Source of the DNA: Tautonia sociabilis
GTDB lineage: Bacteria; Planctomycetota; Planctomycetia; Isosphaerales; Isosphaeraceae
NCBI RefSeq assembly: GCF_003977685.1
Contig: NZ_RYZH01000008.1
Location: 96,210-160,209 of the forward strand
Reading direction: 5' to 3'
DNA length: 64,000 bases
The translations under genes were made by a program, and so were the position numbers. Below the pieces are notes generated by a model. It did not search any database and was not told where the DNA came from. It saw only the letters and a list, made by a program, of their open reading frames with translations. This document shows positions 9,331 through 18,029 of the stretch, piece after piece. How positions within the stretch are numbered: the first letter of the stretch is position 1; the number at the start of each line of letters is the position of its first letter.

Positions 9331-9559
9331 GAGAAGGACTCTCGGGAAAGACGGGGAGGTCCGGACCGGTCGAGCCGACCGCTGCCGTGCTGAAGTCTAT
9401 GCGATTCCCAGACCATGATCAATGCAATCACGATCACGCCACCTACCGACCGCCAACCGGGGCCGGTCCCGGATCCGACGGCGCGGCCGCCCGTCCCTTC
9501 TTCGACGATACGACGGCGCCGGGCCGGGGCCAACCGTTCCCCGGCCCGGCTCGGCCCGG

Positions 9560-10789
9560 TCACTCCGGTAGGCGGCCGGTCTCGACCTCCGGCAGCGGTC
9601 CGGTGCAGGCCTCCAGGAACGCGACCAGGTCGCGCTTCTCCTGCGGGGTCAGGTCGATCTTGGTGATCTTCTCGCTGAGGTTCCGGTTCGGGACACCCCC
9701 CTTGGCGTAATGTTCGACGACCTCCTCGAGGGTCCGCTGGCTGCCGTCGTGCATGTAGGGGGCGGTCTGGGCGACGTTCCGGATCGTCGGCGTCTTGAAG
9801 GCGCCCCAGTCCTTCGGGTCGCCGGTCACGGCGAAGCGGCCGACGTCGGGGGAGTCGCCCTCCAGGCCCACGCCGAGGTTGTGGTACAGCTCATCCGTCA
9901 GGTTCGGGCCGACGTGGCAGGCCGAGCAGTTGACCCGCTGGCTGAAGAACAGCTCCCGGCCGCGCCGGGCCGACTCGGACATCGGGTTCTCCTCGGCTCC
10001 CGTCTTGGCCGCGAGGTACTGGGCGTACAGCTCCGGCTCGAACTCCTTGAGGTCCTCCAGCTCGGTGGGGTCGAGCCGCTCGAACTTGGCCAGCTCCTCG
10101 GCGAAGTCGAAGGGGGAGGGGCCGGTGACGATGGCGCGCTCGAACGTGGCGATCGCCCGGGCGATGGTGTCGATCGTCACCCCCTCTGCCGGGAAGATCG
10201 CGGCGAACTGCACCGCGTAGCCGGGGATCTCGCGGATCGTCGTCACGGCGGCCTCGTGGGTGTTGCCCATCTCGATCGGGTTGGCGATCGGCCCCTTGGC
10301 CTGCTCCTCGAGCGAGGGGGCCCGGCCGTCCCAGAACTGGGCGGCCGAGAGGATGCGGTTGTACGCGGTCGGCGCGTTGCGCGTCCCCTCCTGGTTCAGG
10401 ATCCCCACGCCGAACCTCGTGTTCGAGGCATAGCCGAGATCGGGGGCGTGGCACGAGGCGCAGCTGATCGTCCCGTCGGCCGACAGCCTCGGGTCGAAGT
10501 AAAGCTGCCGGCCCAGCTCGATCTTGGCCCTCGTCATCGGGTTCTCCTCCAGGCCGACGATCTGCGCCGCCCCGGCCGACAGGCCCAGCGGCAGCGCAAC
10601 TTCCAGCGGCTCGTGGTTGGCCTCGTCGGCCAGCCAGGCCGTGATCTGCTCGATCGTCAGCGGACCCTCGCCGGGGATGCCGGCGGTGAGGCTCGGGTCG
10701 CCGAGCGTCACCGCCTCCTGAGAGCGGCCCGGCTCGGCGATGGCCAGCACCAGCGCCAGCAGGACGCCGAAGGAAATCGGGGTTCTCAT
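9560..10789 (-). CDS. Di-haem cytochrome c peroxidase family (MauG/CcpA-like)
   Basis: 409 residues with an N-terminal signal peptide (ISFGVLLALVLAIAEPGRSQ). Two c-type haem sites are visible: CASCH with Cys110/Cys113/His114, and CSACH with Cys288/Cys291/His292. The family motifs LGRQLYFDPRLSADGTISC, NAPTAYNR, FWDGRAPSLEEQ and the distal TAPYMHDGSQRTLEEVVEHY are present. Acts in the periplasm, reducing peroxide or performing MauG-type oxidations. An inserted Asp/Glu/Leu-rich stretch around residues 227-262 is longer than in short members. The closest upstream gene on the strand is DUF1501, 515 bp away across the pentamer array. Confidence 0.92.
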   Translation of the reverse strand: MRTPISFGVLLALVLAIAEPGRSQEAVTLGDPSLTAGIPGEGPLTIEQITAWLADEANHEPLEVALPLGLSAGAAQIVGLEENPMTRAKIELGRQLYFDPRLSADGTISCASCHAPDLGYASNTRFGVGILNQEGTRNAPTAYNRILSAAQFWDGRAPSLEEQAKGPIANPIEMGNTHEAAVTTIREIPGYAVQFAAIFPAEGVTIDTIARAIATFERAIVTGPSPFDFAEELAKFERLDPTELEDLKEFEPELYAQYLAAKTGAEENPMSESARRGRELFFSQRVNCSACHVGPNLTDELYHNLGVGLEGDSPDVGRFAVTGDPKDWGAFKTPTIRNVAQTAPYMHDGSQRTLEEVVEHYAKGGVPNRNLSEKITKIDLTPQEKRDLVAFLEACTGPLPEVETGRLPE

Positions 10790-11304
10790 CGCGAATTCTC
10801 CATCCTTCTGGGACTCGCCGGCCCGGGCGGGAGGGTCGCATCACGGGGGTGTCCCCGGGGAGCCGGCGAGCGGGGGGGGTGACGGGGCGGGACATCCGGG
10901 CGGGATCGGCTCGATCGCATTGGGTCGGGGCCTCCTCGCCCCCGGGCCAATGCGACGGCCGCCCCGCCCCGGCCAGACTCCCCACCTTCGGGGAGCCCGA
11001 CCAAACCCGAGCGGCCTCGTCGTCGGGCGCCGCATCGATCACCTTCGATTTTACGAGTCCGAGCGAACCCCGCCACCGCCGAGGATCCCCCGATTCCTCC
11101 CGATCGGCCTCCCCCGAACCGGACCGAACCAGAGCCCCCCCAGCCGGGCCGGGGGCGTCCCGGAGATCCGAGAGGAGGCCCGATCGGAATCCGATCTGAT
11201 CGAATCTGATCTGATCTGATCTGATCTCATCAAATTTAATCTGATCTGATCAAATTTGATCTAATCTCATCAAATCCAATCCGATCTGATCTGATCTCAT
11301 CAAA
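10790..11304. other. Spacer, largely non-coding
   Basis: 515 bp between the DUF1501 stop and the peroxidase start. The peroxidase-proximal part is GC-rich with no convincing frame. The distal end is the AT-rich pentamer array described separately. A regular promoter could not be identified. Confidence 0.6.
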
Positions 11305-11310
11305 TCAGAT
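11191..11310. repeat. 24-unit pentamer array (YNNAT), AT-rich
   Basis: From 11191 to 11310 every fifth pair of bases is AT: units read CCGAT, CTGAT, CGAAT, CTGAT, CTCAT, CAAAT and so on, all of the form YNNAT. GC content is far below the surroundings. A 14-bp perfect palindrome, GATCAAATTTGATC, sits at 11248-11261. The DUF1501 stop codon (11305-11307) lies inside the array, so its last codons are built from it. Confidence 0.9.
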
Positions 11311-12633
11311 CAATTGCCGAATCGGCCTGGCCGTGCTGGGCAGGATCGGGATTGGCCGGCCGGCCAGATCGGCGACGAAGCCGTGCGGGTCGATGCCGAG
11401 GGTGTGATAGACAGTCGCCAGCACGTCCTGGTAATGGATCGGCGTCGAGACGGCCGCGCCGGCCACCTTGTCCGTGGAGCCGATCACCTGGCCGACGTTC
11501 AGCCCTCCGCCGGCGATCAGCGCGTTGCCGACCTTCGCCCAGTGGTCCCGACCGGCGTCCTTGTTGACCTTCGGCGTCCGGCCGAATTCCCCCCAGACGA
11601 CCACGGTCACATCTCGGTCCAGCCCTCGGGCGTAGATGTCCTCGACCAGCGCCGAGATCCCCTGGTCGAACAGCGGCAGGTGCGCGCGCAGGTGGCCGAA
11701 GTTGTTGCCGTGCGTGTCCCAGAAGCCGTAGGCCACCGTCACCACCCGAGCGCCGGCCTCGACCAGCCTTCTGGCAACCAGCAACTGATCATTCCACATC
11801 GGGGCGCCGTCGCCCAGGTGCGTCGAGGAGCCGATGCCGTACCGCTCCCGGACCCTCGGGTCCTCCTTCGAGGCATCCAGCGCCTTGGCCACGGTGTCCG
11901 ACGTGAGCACGTCGAAGGCCCGCCGGTAGAACGCGTCCAGACCGTCGACCGGCTGGCCGTCCATGCGGCTCCTCCAGTCGTCGAAGCGGTCGAGCAGCGC
12001 CTTGCGGCGGTCGAATCGAGCCGGCTCGACCGTCTTCTGCGTCATCAGCTCTTGGTCGCCGTCTCCCAGACGGGCCCCGGCGAAGCTCAGGCCGAGATGG
12101 CCGGGCCCCCCGCTGTTGTACGGCCGGTGCCGCATGGTCGGGAACAGGTCGCAGAACGGCGGCACGACCTCGTTGACGCCCCCCTGCAGCTTGGTCACGA
12201 TCGACCCGAAGTGCGGCTTCCCCTCCCGCTGCGCCTGGCTCATCGGGTAGCCGGTCAGGTTCTGCCAGCTCGAGTGCTCGTCCCTCAGGCCGACGATCGA
12301 CCGGATCACCGCCATCTTGTCCGCGCAGGACGCCAGCTTCGGCAGCAGCTCTCCGAACCGCACCCCCGGTACGACCGTATCGATCGGGCGGAACTCGCCC
12401 CGGATCTCCTCCGGCGCCTCCGGCTTCAGGTCAAACGTGTCCTGGTGGGAAATCCCCCCGGACAGGTAGACCATGATCACCGCCTTGTGCGACCTCCCCA
12501 CCCCGCTCGCCTGCTCCGCCCTGAGCAACTGCGGCAGGCTCAACCCCCCCATCGCCAGGCCGCCGATCTTCAAAAACGACCGCCTCGTCTGCCCGTCACA
12601 ATACCGATACGCCGGGCCGCCAAGCTTCATCAT
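11305..12633 (-). CDS. DUF1501 domain protein (exported, sulfatase-fold)
   Basis: 442 residues starting at MMKLGGPAYRYCDGQTRRSFLK; the frame is open further upstream but that stretch is antisense. TRRSFLKIGGLAMGGLSLPQLL is a twin-arginine signal. DUF1501 (alkaline-phosphatase-like fold) features: VIMVYLSGGISHQDTFDLKPEAP, EHSSWQNLTGYPMS, WDTHGNNFGHLRAHLPLFDQGISAL, VVVWGEFGRTPKVN and GRDHW. The His/Asp metal-site positions of the fold are kept (THGNN, GRDHW). In planctomycetes these are usually paired with a DUF1549/DUF1553 partner encoded nearby; none is present here, so this is an orphan copy. The gene ends inside the pentamer array. Confidence 0.92.
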   Translation of the reverse strand: MMKLGGPAYRYCDGQTRRSFLKIGGLAMGGLSLPQLLRAEQASGVGRSHKAVIMVYLSGGISHQDTFDLKPEAPEEIRGEFRPIDTVVPGVRFGELLPKLASCADKMAVIRSIVGLRDEHSSWQNLTGYPMSQAQREGKPHFGSIVTKLQGGVNEVVPPFCDLFPTMRHRPYNSGGPGHLGLSFAGARLGDGDQELMTQKTVEPARFDRRKALLDRFDDWRSRMDGQPVDGLDAFYRRAFDVLTSDTVAKALDASKEDPRVRERYGIGSSTHLGDGAPMWNDQLLVARRLVEAGARVVTVAYGFWDTHGNNFGHLRAHLPLFDQGISALVEDIYARGLDRDVTVVVWGEFGRTPKVNKDAGRDHWAKVGNALIAGGGLNVGQVIGSTDKVAGAAVSTPIHYQDVLATVYHTLGIDPHGFVADLAGRPIPILPSTARPIRQLI

Positions 12634-12899
12634 GGCCGATCGCCTCCCCTCCGGGACCGGTTCGCGTCCGACGCCCCGGCCCAATCGGGAGGGGCAACTC
12701 CATGTTGGAAGATTATCAAACAGAGCGGCGAGGAGGAAGGCCGAAGCCCCCTCCCGATCGAACCGGATCGCAGGCCAGGCCGATGATTCCGTTGCTTCCA
12801 GGAGCCTCGGGAGGCCGGCCCGAGCGGGCCCCCGATCCTCGGCGAACAGGCGAACCGGCGGGGGGGTCGGTCGATCGCTCGGGCCTGGGGCGGCCCGGC

Positions 12900-13583
12900 T
12901 CATCGCGACCCGAAGTAGAACCCGATTAGCGCGGCGGCCAGGTGCTCCGGGCCGTGCTCCCCCAGGCGGGGGACCGTCGCGGACAGCCCCTCCGGCAAAA
13001 ACGGCGAGGCGTCGTCCCAGGCCAGGACCACCAGGACCGCCGCCGCCAGCAAGGCCGCCGTCGCCTTGGCGTCCTCCAGGGCCCGGAACCATCGCGGCCG
13101 GCCCCCGGCCGAGAACCGAGAGGCAACCGCCTTGACCAGCGCCCCGAGCAGGAACCCAGCGACGAGCAGCAGCGTGACCGCCCCCGGGTTCTCCTCGATC
13201 GGCAGCAGCCTGCCCCGCCGGAACAGCAGGACCGCCACCGCCACAAACCCCAGCACCAGCAGCAGCCGCACCGTCCCCCTGGGCAGGTACAGCGGCGGCG
13301 GGACGGCGACGCCCGACTCCCCCGATCCCGGGGCGCCGGGACCTCGGGACCGCCCCCGGACGGCGAAGTAGTGGCCGAGGATGATGAACATCAGGTCGCG
13401 AAGATAGGCCGGGACCTCCCGCTCCGGGTGCAGGGCCAGCGTGCCGCAGACCGTCGCGGCCACCAGCAGCGCCAGCAGCGCCCGGACGCTCCCCGGCGGC
13501 AGGCCGAAGGCAGACAGCCTCCGCCAATCGGCCGGCGACGGCATGGGGGTCGGCGACGGGGCCGGGTCGGGGGTCGAGGCCAT
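12900..13583 (-). CDS. Multi-pass membrane protein, unknown
   Basis: 227 residues from the ATG at 13583. After a Pro/Ser-rich N-terminus, hydrophobic segments lie at about 33-51, 63-75, 104-121, 135-152 and 174-189, separated by Arg-rich loops. The end is HLAAALIGFYFGSR, a phrase common in planctomycete membrane proteins of this kind. No catalytic motif is seen. The two LLL/VLLLF pairs suggest a four- to five-helix protein. It is divergent from the DUF1080-like gene (181 bp between starts) and 266 bp upstream of DUF1501 on the same strand. Confidence 0.75.
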   Translation of the reverse strand: MASTPDPAPSPTPMPSPADWRRLSAFGLPPGSVRALLALLVAATVCGTLALHPEREVPAYLRDLMFIILGHYFAVRGRSRGPGAPGSGESGVAVPPPLYLPRGTVRLLLVLGFVAVAVLLFRRGRLLPIEENPGAVTLLLVAGFLLGALVKAVASRFSAGGRPRWFRALEDAKATAALLAAAVLVVLAWDDASPFLPEGLSATVPRLGEHGPEHLAAALIGFYFGSR

Positions 13584-13763
13584 GCGGGGCTCCCCGGGTC
13601 GGGACGAGGCCGGCCGGGCCGGGGCGTTGCGTCGCAGGGCCCCCGCCCGCCATTCTATCGTAAGCCGGCCCGCCGAGGGCCGCCACCTCGGCCTCCGCCC
13701 GGCCCGGCCGATCGGCCAGGCCCGACCCGATCCGATCCGACCCGACCTTTCCGGGGGACCTCC

Positions 13764-14459
13764 ATGCGCCCGAACCGATCCGACGCCCTCACCCTGGCCC
13801 TGAGCCTCGTCCTGCTGCCGGCCCCCGCCGCCCTCGCCCGGGGGGACGACGCCCCCGGGGCGATCCCCCTGTTCGACGGCCAGACCCTCGCCAACTGGAC
13901 CCCGACCGACTTCTACAAGGCCGGCGAGGTCGTCGTCGAGGACGGCGCGATCCTCCTGAAGAAGAGCGAGGCCTCCGGCGGCATGACCGGCATCACCACC
14001 TCCCGGGAGGACCTGCCCCGGATCGACTACGAGCTCTCCTACCGGGCCAAGCGGACCGAGGGCCGAGACTTCTTCGCCGCCGCCACCTTCCCCGTGGGGG
14101 AGACCTACCTGACGTTCGTCAACGGAGGCTGGGGAGGCTCCGTCACCGGCCTCTCCAGCATCGATGGCGCCGACGCCTCGGAGAACCTCACCGGCACCTA
14201 CCACAAGTTCGAGAACGACACCTGGTACTCCTTCCGCATCCGGGTCACCGATGCCGCCATCCGCTGCTGGGTCGACGACGAGGAACTCGTCTCGTTCGAC
14301 CCGACCGGCCACCACCTCGGCACCCGGCTGGAAACCCGCGTCAGCCAGCCGCTCGGCTTCGCCACCTGGCAATCCGGAGGCGCCCTGAAGGACATCGTCC
14401 TCCGCCCCCTCTCGCCCGAGGAGGTGGCCTCCGAGGCCGAGGCCGCCGACACCCCCTGA
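13764..14459 (+). CDS. Secreted DUF1080-like (3-keto-disaccharide hydrolase type) protein
   Basis: 231 residues with a signal peptide (LTLALSLVLLPAPAALARG). The family entry phrase IPLFDGQTLANWTPTDFYKAGEVVVEDGAILL is followed by the jelly-roll strands YELSYRAKRTEGRDFFAAATFP, WYSFRIRVTDAAIRCWVDDEEL and the closing GFATWQSGGALKDIVLRPL. This domain is now linked to 3-keto-glycoside hydrolysis, and is massively amplified in planctomycetes. A short Glu/Ala tail follows. The start is the ATG at 13764; the longer frame from 12942 is antisense to the membrane protein. Confidence 0.85.
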   Translation: MRPNRSDALTLALSLVLLPAPAALARGDDAPGAIPLFDGQTLANWTPTDFYKAGEVVVEDGAILLKKSEASGGMTGITTSREDLPRIDYELSYRAKRTEGRDFFAAATFPVGETYLTFVNGGWGGSVTGLSSIDGADASENLTGTYHKFENDTWYSFRIRVTDAAIRCWVDDEELVSFDPTGHHLGTRLETRVSQPLGFATWQSGGALKDIVLRPLSPEEVASEAEAADTP

Positions 14460-14613
14460 GCCGATCGCCGTCGCGACCGGCCCCGAGATGGTAGACTTTG
14501 ACGGCGATGCCGAACCTGCCGAGGCCGGTCGCCCGGGCCGCCGGGATCGAGCGGAGCCCCGGCCTCGATCCAGCGATCCGACCGACCTCCCCCCTCGCGG
14601 AGCCCCCGCCGTC

Positions 14614-15300
14614 ATGAGCTTCCGACACAAGCTGATCCTCCTGGTCGTCGGCATCGTGGCCGTGCTGCTGACGCCGTACTTCCTCTGGCATGAACAGATG
14701 GATGCTTATTTCGCCTCGCCCGAGTACCGGCAGTGGCTGCGGTCGATCAAGCCGGTGGCCTGGCTCATCGGCCTCGGCCTGATCGTGGGGGACCTCGTGC
14801 TGCCGATCCCGACTCCTCCGGTGATGGCAGCCCTGGGGACGATCTACGGCACGATGGCCGGCGGCCTGATCGCCTCGGTCGGCTCGGTGCTGGCGGGCCT
14901 GACGGCGTATGGCGTCGCCCGGCTCTTTGGCGAGCGAGGAGCGAGAAGGCTGGCCAGCGAGGCGGAGCTCGCCGAGTTCCGCCGCGTCTTCGACCGCTGG
15001 GGGGCGGCCGGCATCATCGGCTCTCGGGCGCTGCCGATCCTGCCCGAGGTGCTCACGCTGCTGGCCGGCCTGGCGGGCATGCACTTCGGCCGGTTTCTGG
15101 CCGCCTTGGTGCTCGGTTCTGTGCCCGTCGGCCTGTTCATGGCCTGGGCCGGCTCCTGGGCGGGCAGCTCGTCGACCTTACTGGTCGTGCTGACCCTGAT
15201 CCCGGCCGGGCTCTGGGTCGGCTACCTTCTCGTCTTCGGCCGGCGGCGGAAACCATCGGTTTGTGAGCCGGAGGTTGTCGCCTCGACGACGGCTCGGTGA
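14614..15300 (+). CDS. VTT/DedA-like membrane protein
   Basis: 228 residues. After the first helix (KLILLVVGIVAVLLTPYF), a second begins near KPVAWLIGLGLIVGDLVLPIPTPPVMAALGTIYG. The Pro-rich re-entrant loop and the GTIYG...GSVLAGLTAYGVARLFG stretch are typical of the VTT (SNARE-associated Golgi) domain. FDRWGAAGIIGSRALPILPEVLTLLAGLAGM supplies the conserved Arg and Pro-Glu. These proteins act as phospholipid scramblases or transporters in the inner membrane. The start at 14614 follows upstream codons that lack family character. It is 154 bp after the DUF1080-like gene. Confidence 0.85.
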   Translation: MSFRHKLILLVVGIVAVLLTPYFLWHEQMDAYFASPEYRQWLRSIKPVAWLIGLGLIVGDLVLPIPTPPVMAALGTIYGTMAGGLIASVGSVLAGLTAYGVARLFGERGARRLASEAELAEFRRVFDRWGAAGIIGSRALPILPEVLTLLAGLAGMHFGRFLAALVLGSVPVGLFMAWAGSWAGSSSTLLVVLTLIPAGLWVGYLLVFGRRRKPSVCEPEVVASTTAR

Positions 15301-15329
15301 AGCAGGATGTCGGATCCGCAGTCGCGCCG

Positions 15330-15410
15330 CTTATTTTTATCATCGGCTCCATTTTGTCCTTGACCCCCCCCTTTTTTATTGTTATAGCTCCTCTTATTGA
15401 CAAGAGTAGA
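15330..15410. promoter_or_regulatory. AT-rich island with a TTGACA box
   Basis: The 150-bp gap before the lipoprotein gene holds an AT-rich stretch with T-runs (TTTTTAT, TTTTTTATT). A consensus-like TTGACA lies at 15397-15402. No clear -10 hexamer follows at 16-18 bp. It is the only promoter-like AT-rich upstream region near these genes. Confidence 0.35.
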
Positions 15411-15453
15411 GGTCAGTTCCTGATCCACCAAATGCCGGAGTGGAGAGACCCGG

Positions 15454-15969
15454 ATGGCGCGAGACCGAAGCGTGCCGAGAGCCCGGCGATGGCGATTGTT
15501 TGTCCTGCTCCCGCTCGTCGGTGCTCTCTCGAGTTGCGGCAAGGAGGAGCCCTCGTGGCCTCGGATCGCGACCGAACCGGAGGAGTTCGAGGTCCGGATT
15601 GAAACGCCGGGCGACGGCAGCGTCATCCCCATCGGGGTGCCGTTCGAGGTCACAGTTGAGGTGGGCAACCTCTCAAACGCTGGGATGCCCACGACCGTGG
15701 GCGTTCAGATAAGGATGGGTTCTGTTACGTACGATTCGGCCGGACTCGCGCCCGAGGCCGATCGTCCGCCCTCGTCAGACGCCCGCTCTCGCTTCTCCGG
15801 CTCGCTCCGCTTGCCGGAGACGGCCCCCGAAGGCACCTATTCCATCCACGCCGTGGTGATTGCGACCCACCTGGCACAACCCCAGGTTGGCGATCAGCCG
15901 CCTGTCCTGGAGTCTCAGGAATTCAAGGCCCCGGCGATCAAGGTCACGGCGAAGAAAATGACCGAATAA
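15454..15969 (+). CDS. Small exported lipoprotein
   Basis: 171 residues. The N-terminus is Arg-rich, then LFVLLPLVGALSSC, a lipobox with the acylated Cys at about residue 28, followed by GKEEPSWPR. The mature part is one beta-rich domain (FEVRIETPGDGSVIPIGVPFEVTVEVGNL ... GTYSIHAVVIATHL), most like an Ig-like or carbohydrate-binding sandwich. No family is recognised. It lies 36 bp upstream of the DUF1559 gene (start 16006) on the same strand, an arrangement frequent in planctomycetes, so the two are probably co-transcribed. Confidence 0.8.
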   Translation: MARDRSVPRARRWRLFVLLPLVGALSSCGKEEPSWPRIATEPEEFEVRIETPGDGSVIPIGVPFEVTVEVGNLSNAGMPTTVGVQIRMGSVTYDSAGLAPEADRPPSSDARSRFSGSLRLPETAPEGTYSIHAVVIATHLAQPQVGDQPPVLESQEFKAPAIKVTAKKMTE

Positions 15970-16005
15970 GAACCCAGCCGGATGAGCCGAAGAGGAGACC
16001 TCCGC

Positions 16006-16947
16006 ATGACGAGGGTGAGCCTCCGGAAGAGGGGGTTGACGCTCATCGAGGTGTTGGTCGTTGTTTCGGTGATCGCCATCCTCATCGGAATTGCGATCCC
16101 CGCCGTCTCGGCAGCCCGCTCGGCGATGCGTCGCGCCGACTGTGCGAACAACTTGCGTCAGATCGGGCTCGCCTTGCATGCCTACGAGGCGGCATCGGGG
16201 GCGTTCCCCACGGCGACGAGCGGCCCCCCCAGCTCTCGATCGTTCCTGGTGGCGGTGCTCCCCCATCTGGAACACTCATCCCTCTACAACGCGATCAATT
16301 TCCAGGTCCGTCTGGCCAGTGTCTGGGAGCCGAACCGCACGGCGATGACGACGACGCTTGATGTCTTGCTGTGTCCATCCGACGGGGCCGACCTCGCCGG
16401 CTGGCCCTCCGCGACAAACTACGCGGGGAATCAGGGGAGCGGGGTCCAGAAATACGGCTTCAACGGCGTCTTTCGAGGACTCGAGGCCGTTCGGATCCGC
16501 GACATTACCGATGGGACGAGCCAGACAGCGGCGGTTTCGGAATGGGTGATCGGGCCCCAATCTCCCGCGATCCGCGACCCGCTCCGCTCGGTCTTCCGGA
16601 CTCCAACCTCGCTCATCGAGCCGGATCAACTCGATCTCTTCGCGGCAGCCTGCCAGGCGGTGGATCCGATCGAGGCACCGGTCACGGTCCATCCGAAGGG
16701 GGCCAACTGGTTCTTCGGCGAGTTCGGCTCTTGTCTCTACAACCACGTGCTCACACCGGGCGAGAAGAGCTGCCTGAACCAGACCGCCTATCAGGAGGGG
16801 GCCTGGACCTCGGGGAGTTTGCATCGGGCCGGTGTGAACCTCCTCTTCGCGGACGGGCGCGTCCTCTTCGAGCGAAGCAACGTCGACCCGATGGTCTGGC
16901 GAGCCTTGGCGAGCCGGAATGGGGGTGAGGTCGTCAACGTGCCTTGA
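16006..16947 (+). CDS. DUF1559 prepilin-like protein
   Basis: 313 residues. I start at 16006, where GAGGAG lies 9 bases upstream; an earlier ATG at 15982 lacks such a site. Prepilin leader: Gly10, then LTLIEVLVVVSVIAILIGIAI, Glu at +5. Then ARSAMRRADCANNLRQIGLALHAYE, VLLCPSDG, NYAGNQG, ISDGTSQ-like ITDGTSQTAAVSEW, and SLHRAGVNLLFADGRVLF, the C-terminal H/x-ADG box. It is coupled to the lipoprotein just upstream. It differs in detail from the copy at 8425-9330, so these are diverged paralogues. Confidence 0.92.
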   Translation: MTRVSLRKRGLTLIEVLVVVSVIAILIGIAIPAVSAARSAMRRADCANNLRQIGLALHAYEAASGAFPTATSGPPSSRSFLVAVLPHLEHSSLYNAINFQVRLASVWEPNRTAMTTTLDVLLCPSDGADLAGWPSATNYAGNQGSGVQKYGFNGVFRGLEAVRIRDITDGTSQTAAVSEWVIGPQSPAIRDPLRSVFRTPTSLIEPDQLDLFAAACQAVDPIEAPVTVHPKGANWFFGEFGSCLYNHVLTPGEKSCLNQTAYQEGAWTSGSLHRAGVNLLFADGRVLFERSNVDPMVWRALASRNGGEVVNVP

Positions 16948-16982
16948 GGTGACTGCCCACCCGCTCCGGCATCGGCGCCGCC

Positions 16983-17423
16983 TCATCGGTCCGGATGGCC
17001 CTTGAGCCCCGGTTCGCCCCGATCCGGTTCCGGACGATCCCGGGCTCCGGCCCCCTGGCCATCGCCGGGGGGTCGCGTCTGGTCCCAGGCGCTGAGCACC
17101 ACGGAGTCTCCCCCGTCGATCTCGAACGGCTCGTCGTCCAGCACAACCCCGCCCCGGGTCATGACGAGCCGGTGCGCCCCCATCGACAGCTCGACGACCA
17201 GGGGGGCGAAGCGCCTCCCCTCGATCTCGAAGGTCACGCCCCCGACCGCCACAGTGACATCGGGCTCGACCACGTGGACGACCGCCGTCCCCGTCGTCGG
17301 GCCGACCTCGACGAGCAAGAACCCCAGGAACCCGCTCCCGAGCAGACCCCCCCCCAGCCAGCCCGCCACGTTCCCCTTCCAGAAGGTCAGCCTGCCGAGT
17401 AACCGGATGAGATTCAAGCCCAT
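16983..17423 (-). CDS. Small membrane-anchored protein, unknown
   Basis: 146 residues from the ATG at 17423, which has GGGAGG 7 bases upstream; the GTG at 17438 overlaps that site and is not favoured. A membrane segment (about residues 20-38) precedes a small beta-rich domain, TAVVHVVEPDVTVAVGGVTFEIEG ... GAHRLVMTRGGVVLDDEPFEIDGGDSVVLSAW. The alternating strands resemble a PEGA-type surface repeat, as seen in the accessory proteins of planctomycete protein kinases. The end is Arg/Pro/Gly-rich. It is convergent with the DUF1559 gene and 35 bp apart. Confidence 0.6.
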   Translation of the reverse strand: MGLNLIRLLGRLTFWKGNVAGWLGGGLLGSGFLGFLLVEVGPTTGTAVVHVVEPDVTVAVGGVTFEIEGRRFAPLVVELSMGAHRLVMTRGGVVLDDEPFEIDGGDSVVLSAWDQTRPPGDGQGAGARDRPEPDRGEPGLKGHPDR

Positions 17424-18029
17424 TGTCCATCCTCCCACTCACATAGCAATCAAGTAATTATATAAACACGAGCACTCGAGCAACCTCGGCCCTCGAAATC
17501 AAGGACAGACGTCCGACCGTCCCACCGACACCCGCCGGTGACATCGCCAGCGGCGGGGGAAACGGAGGACACGGTGCCCGTCGACGGGTCGCCCGCCGAC
17601 CGATCGCCTCTCGAGCTCGCGCAACCGATCATCGGTTGCGTGATGCAAGCCGTCCTCCCGATGACTTCCTTGGGCCGGCCCACACGGGCCCACCTCCGCC
17701 CATCGGAGGGGACGATCCCCCAGAACCGGGGACGGATCGATCGCCACTCGGCGCTCGCCTCCCCGGGATGCCGGGCTCCGGATCACCCCGCGAGATCCCT
17801 CCTGGATGCGGGAGGGTCCTCGCTACCGAGATCTTAGCGATGATCGCACGATTATTGGCCAGGAAACACGAAAATTTGGCGACATGACTCCGGGTCCGTC
17901 CGATCGGGCCCGGGAACGGCCTCCTCCCCGGAACGCACTCGGGGGTTTGGAGGACGGATGAGGGGCCCAGCCTCGGCGTCCCGGGACGGGGGCGCCGAGG
18001 GACGCATCGGCCGAGGGGGGGGAGGCGGC
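17424..18029. other. Spacer with a 21-bp palindrome
   Basis: 606 bp without a convincing gene. It holds the perfect palindrome at 17620-17640 (own entry) and an AT-richer patch at 17830-17885. Short frames here have no coding signature. Confidence 0.6.
17620..17640. promoter_or_regulatory. 10+1+10 perfect palindrome
   Basis: CGCAACCGAT, one C, ATCGGTTGCG: perfect dyad symmetry with 10-bp arms. It is too short-looped to be a good terminator and looks like a dimer binding site. No regulator is encoded nearby. Confidence 0.5.
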
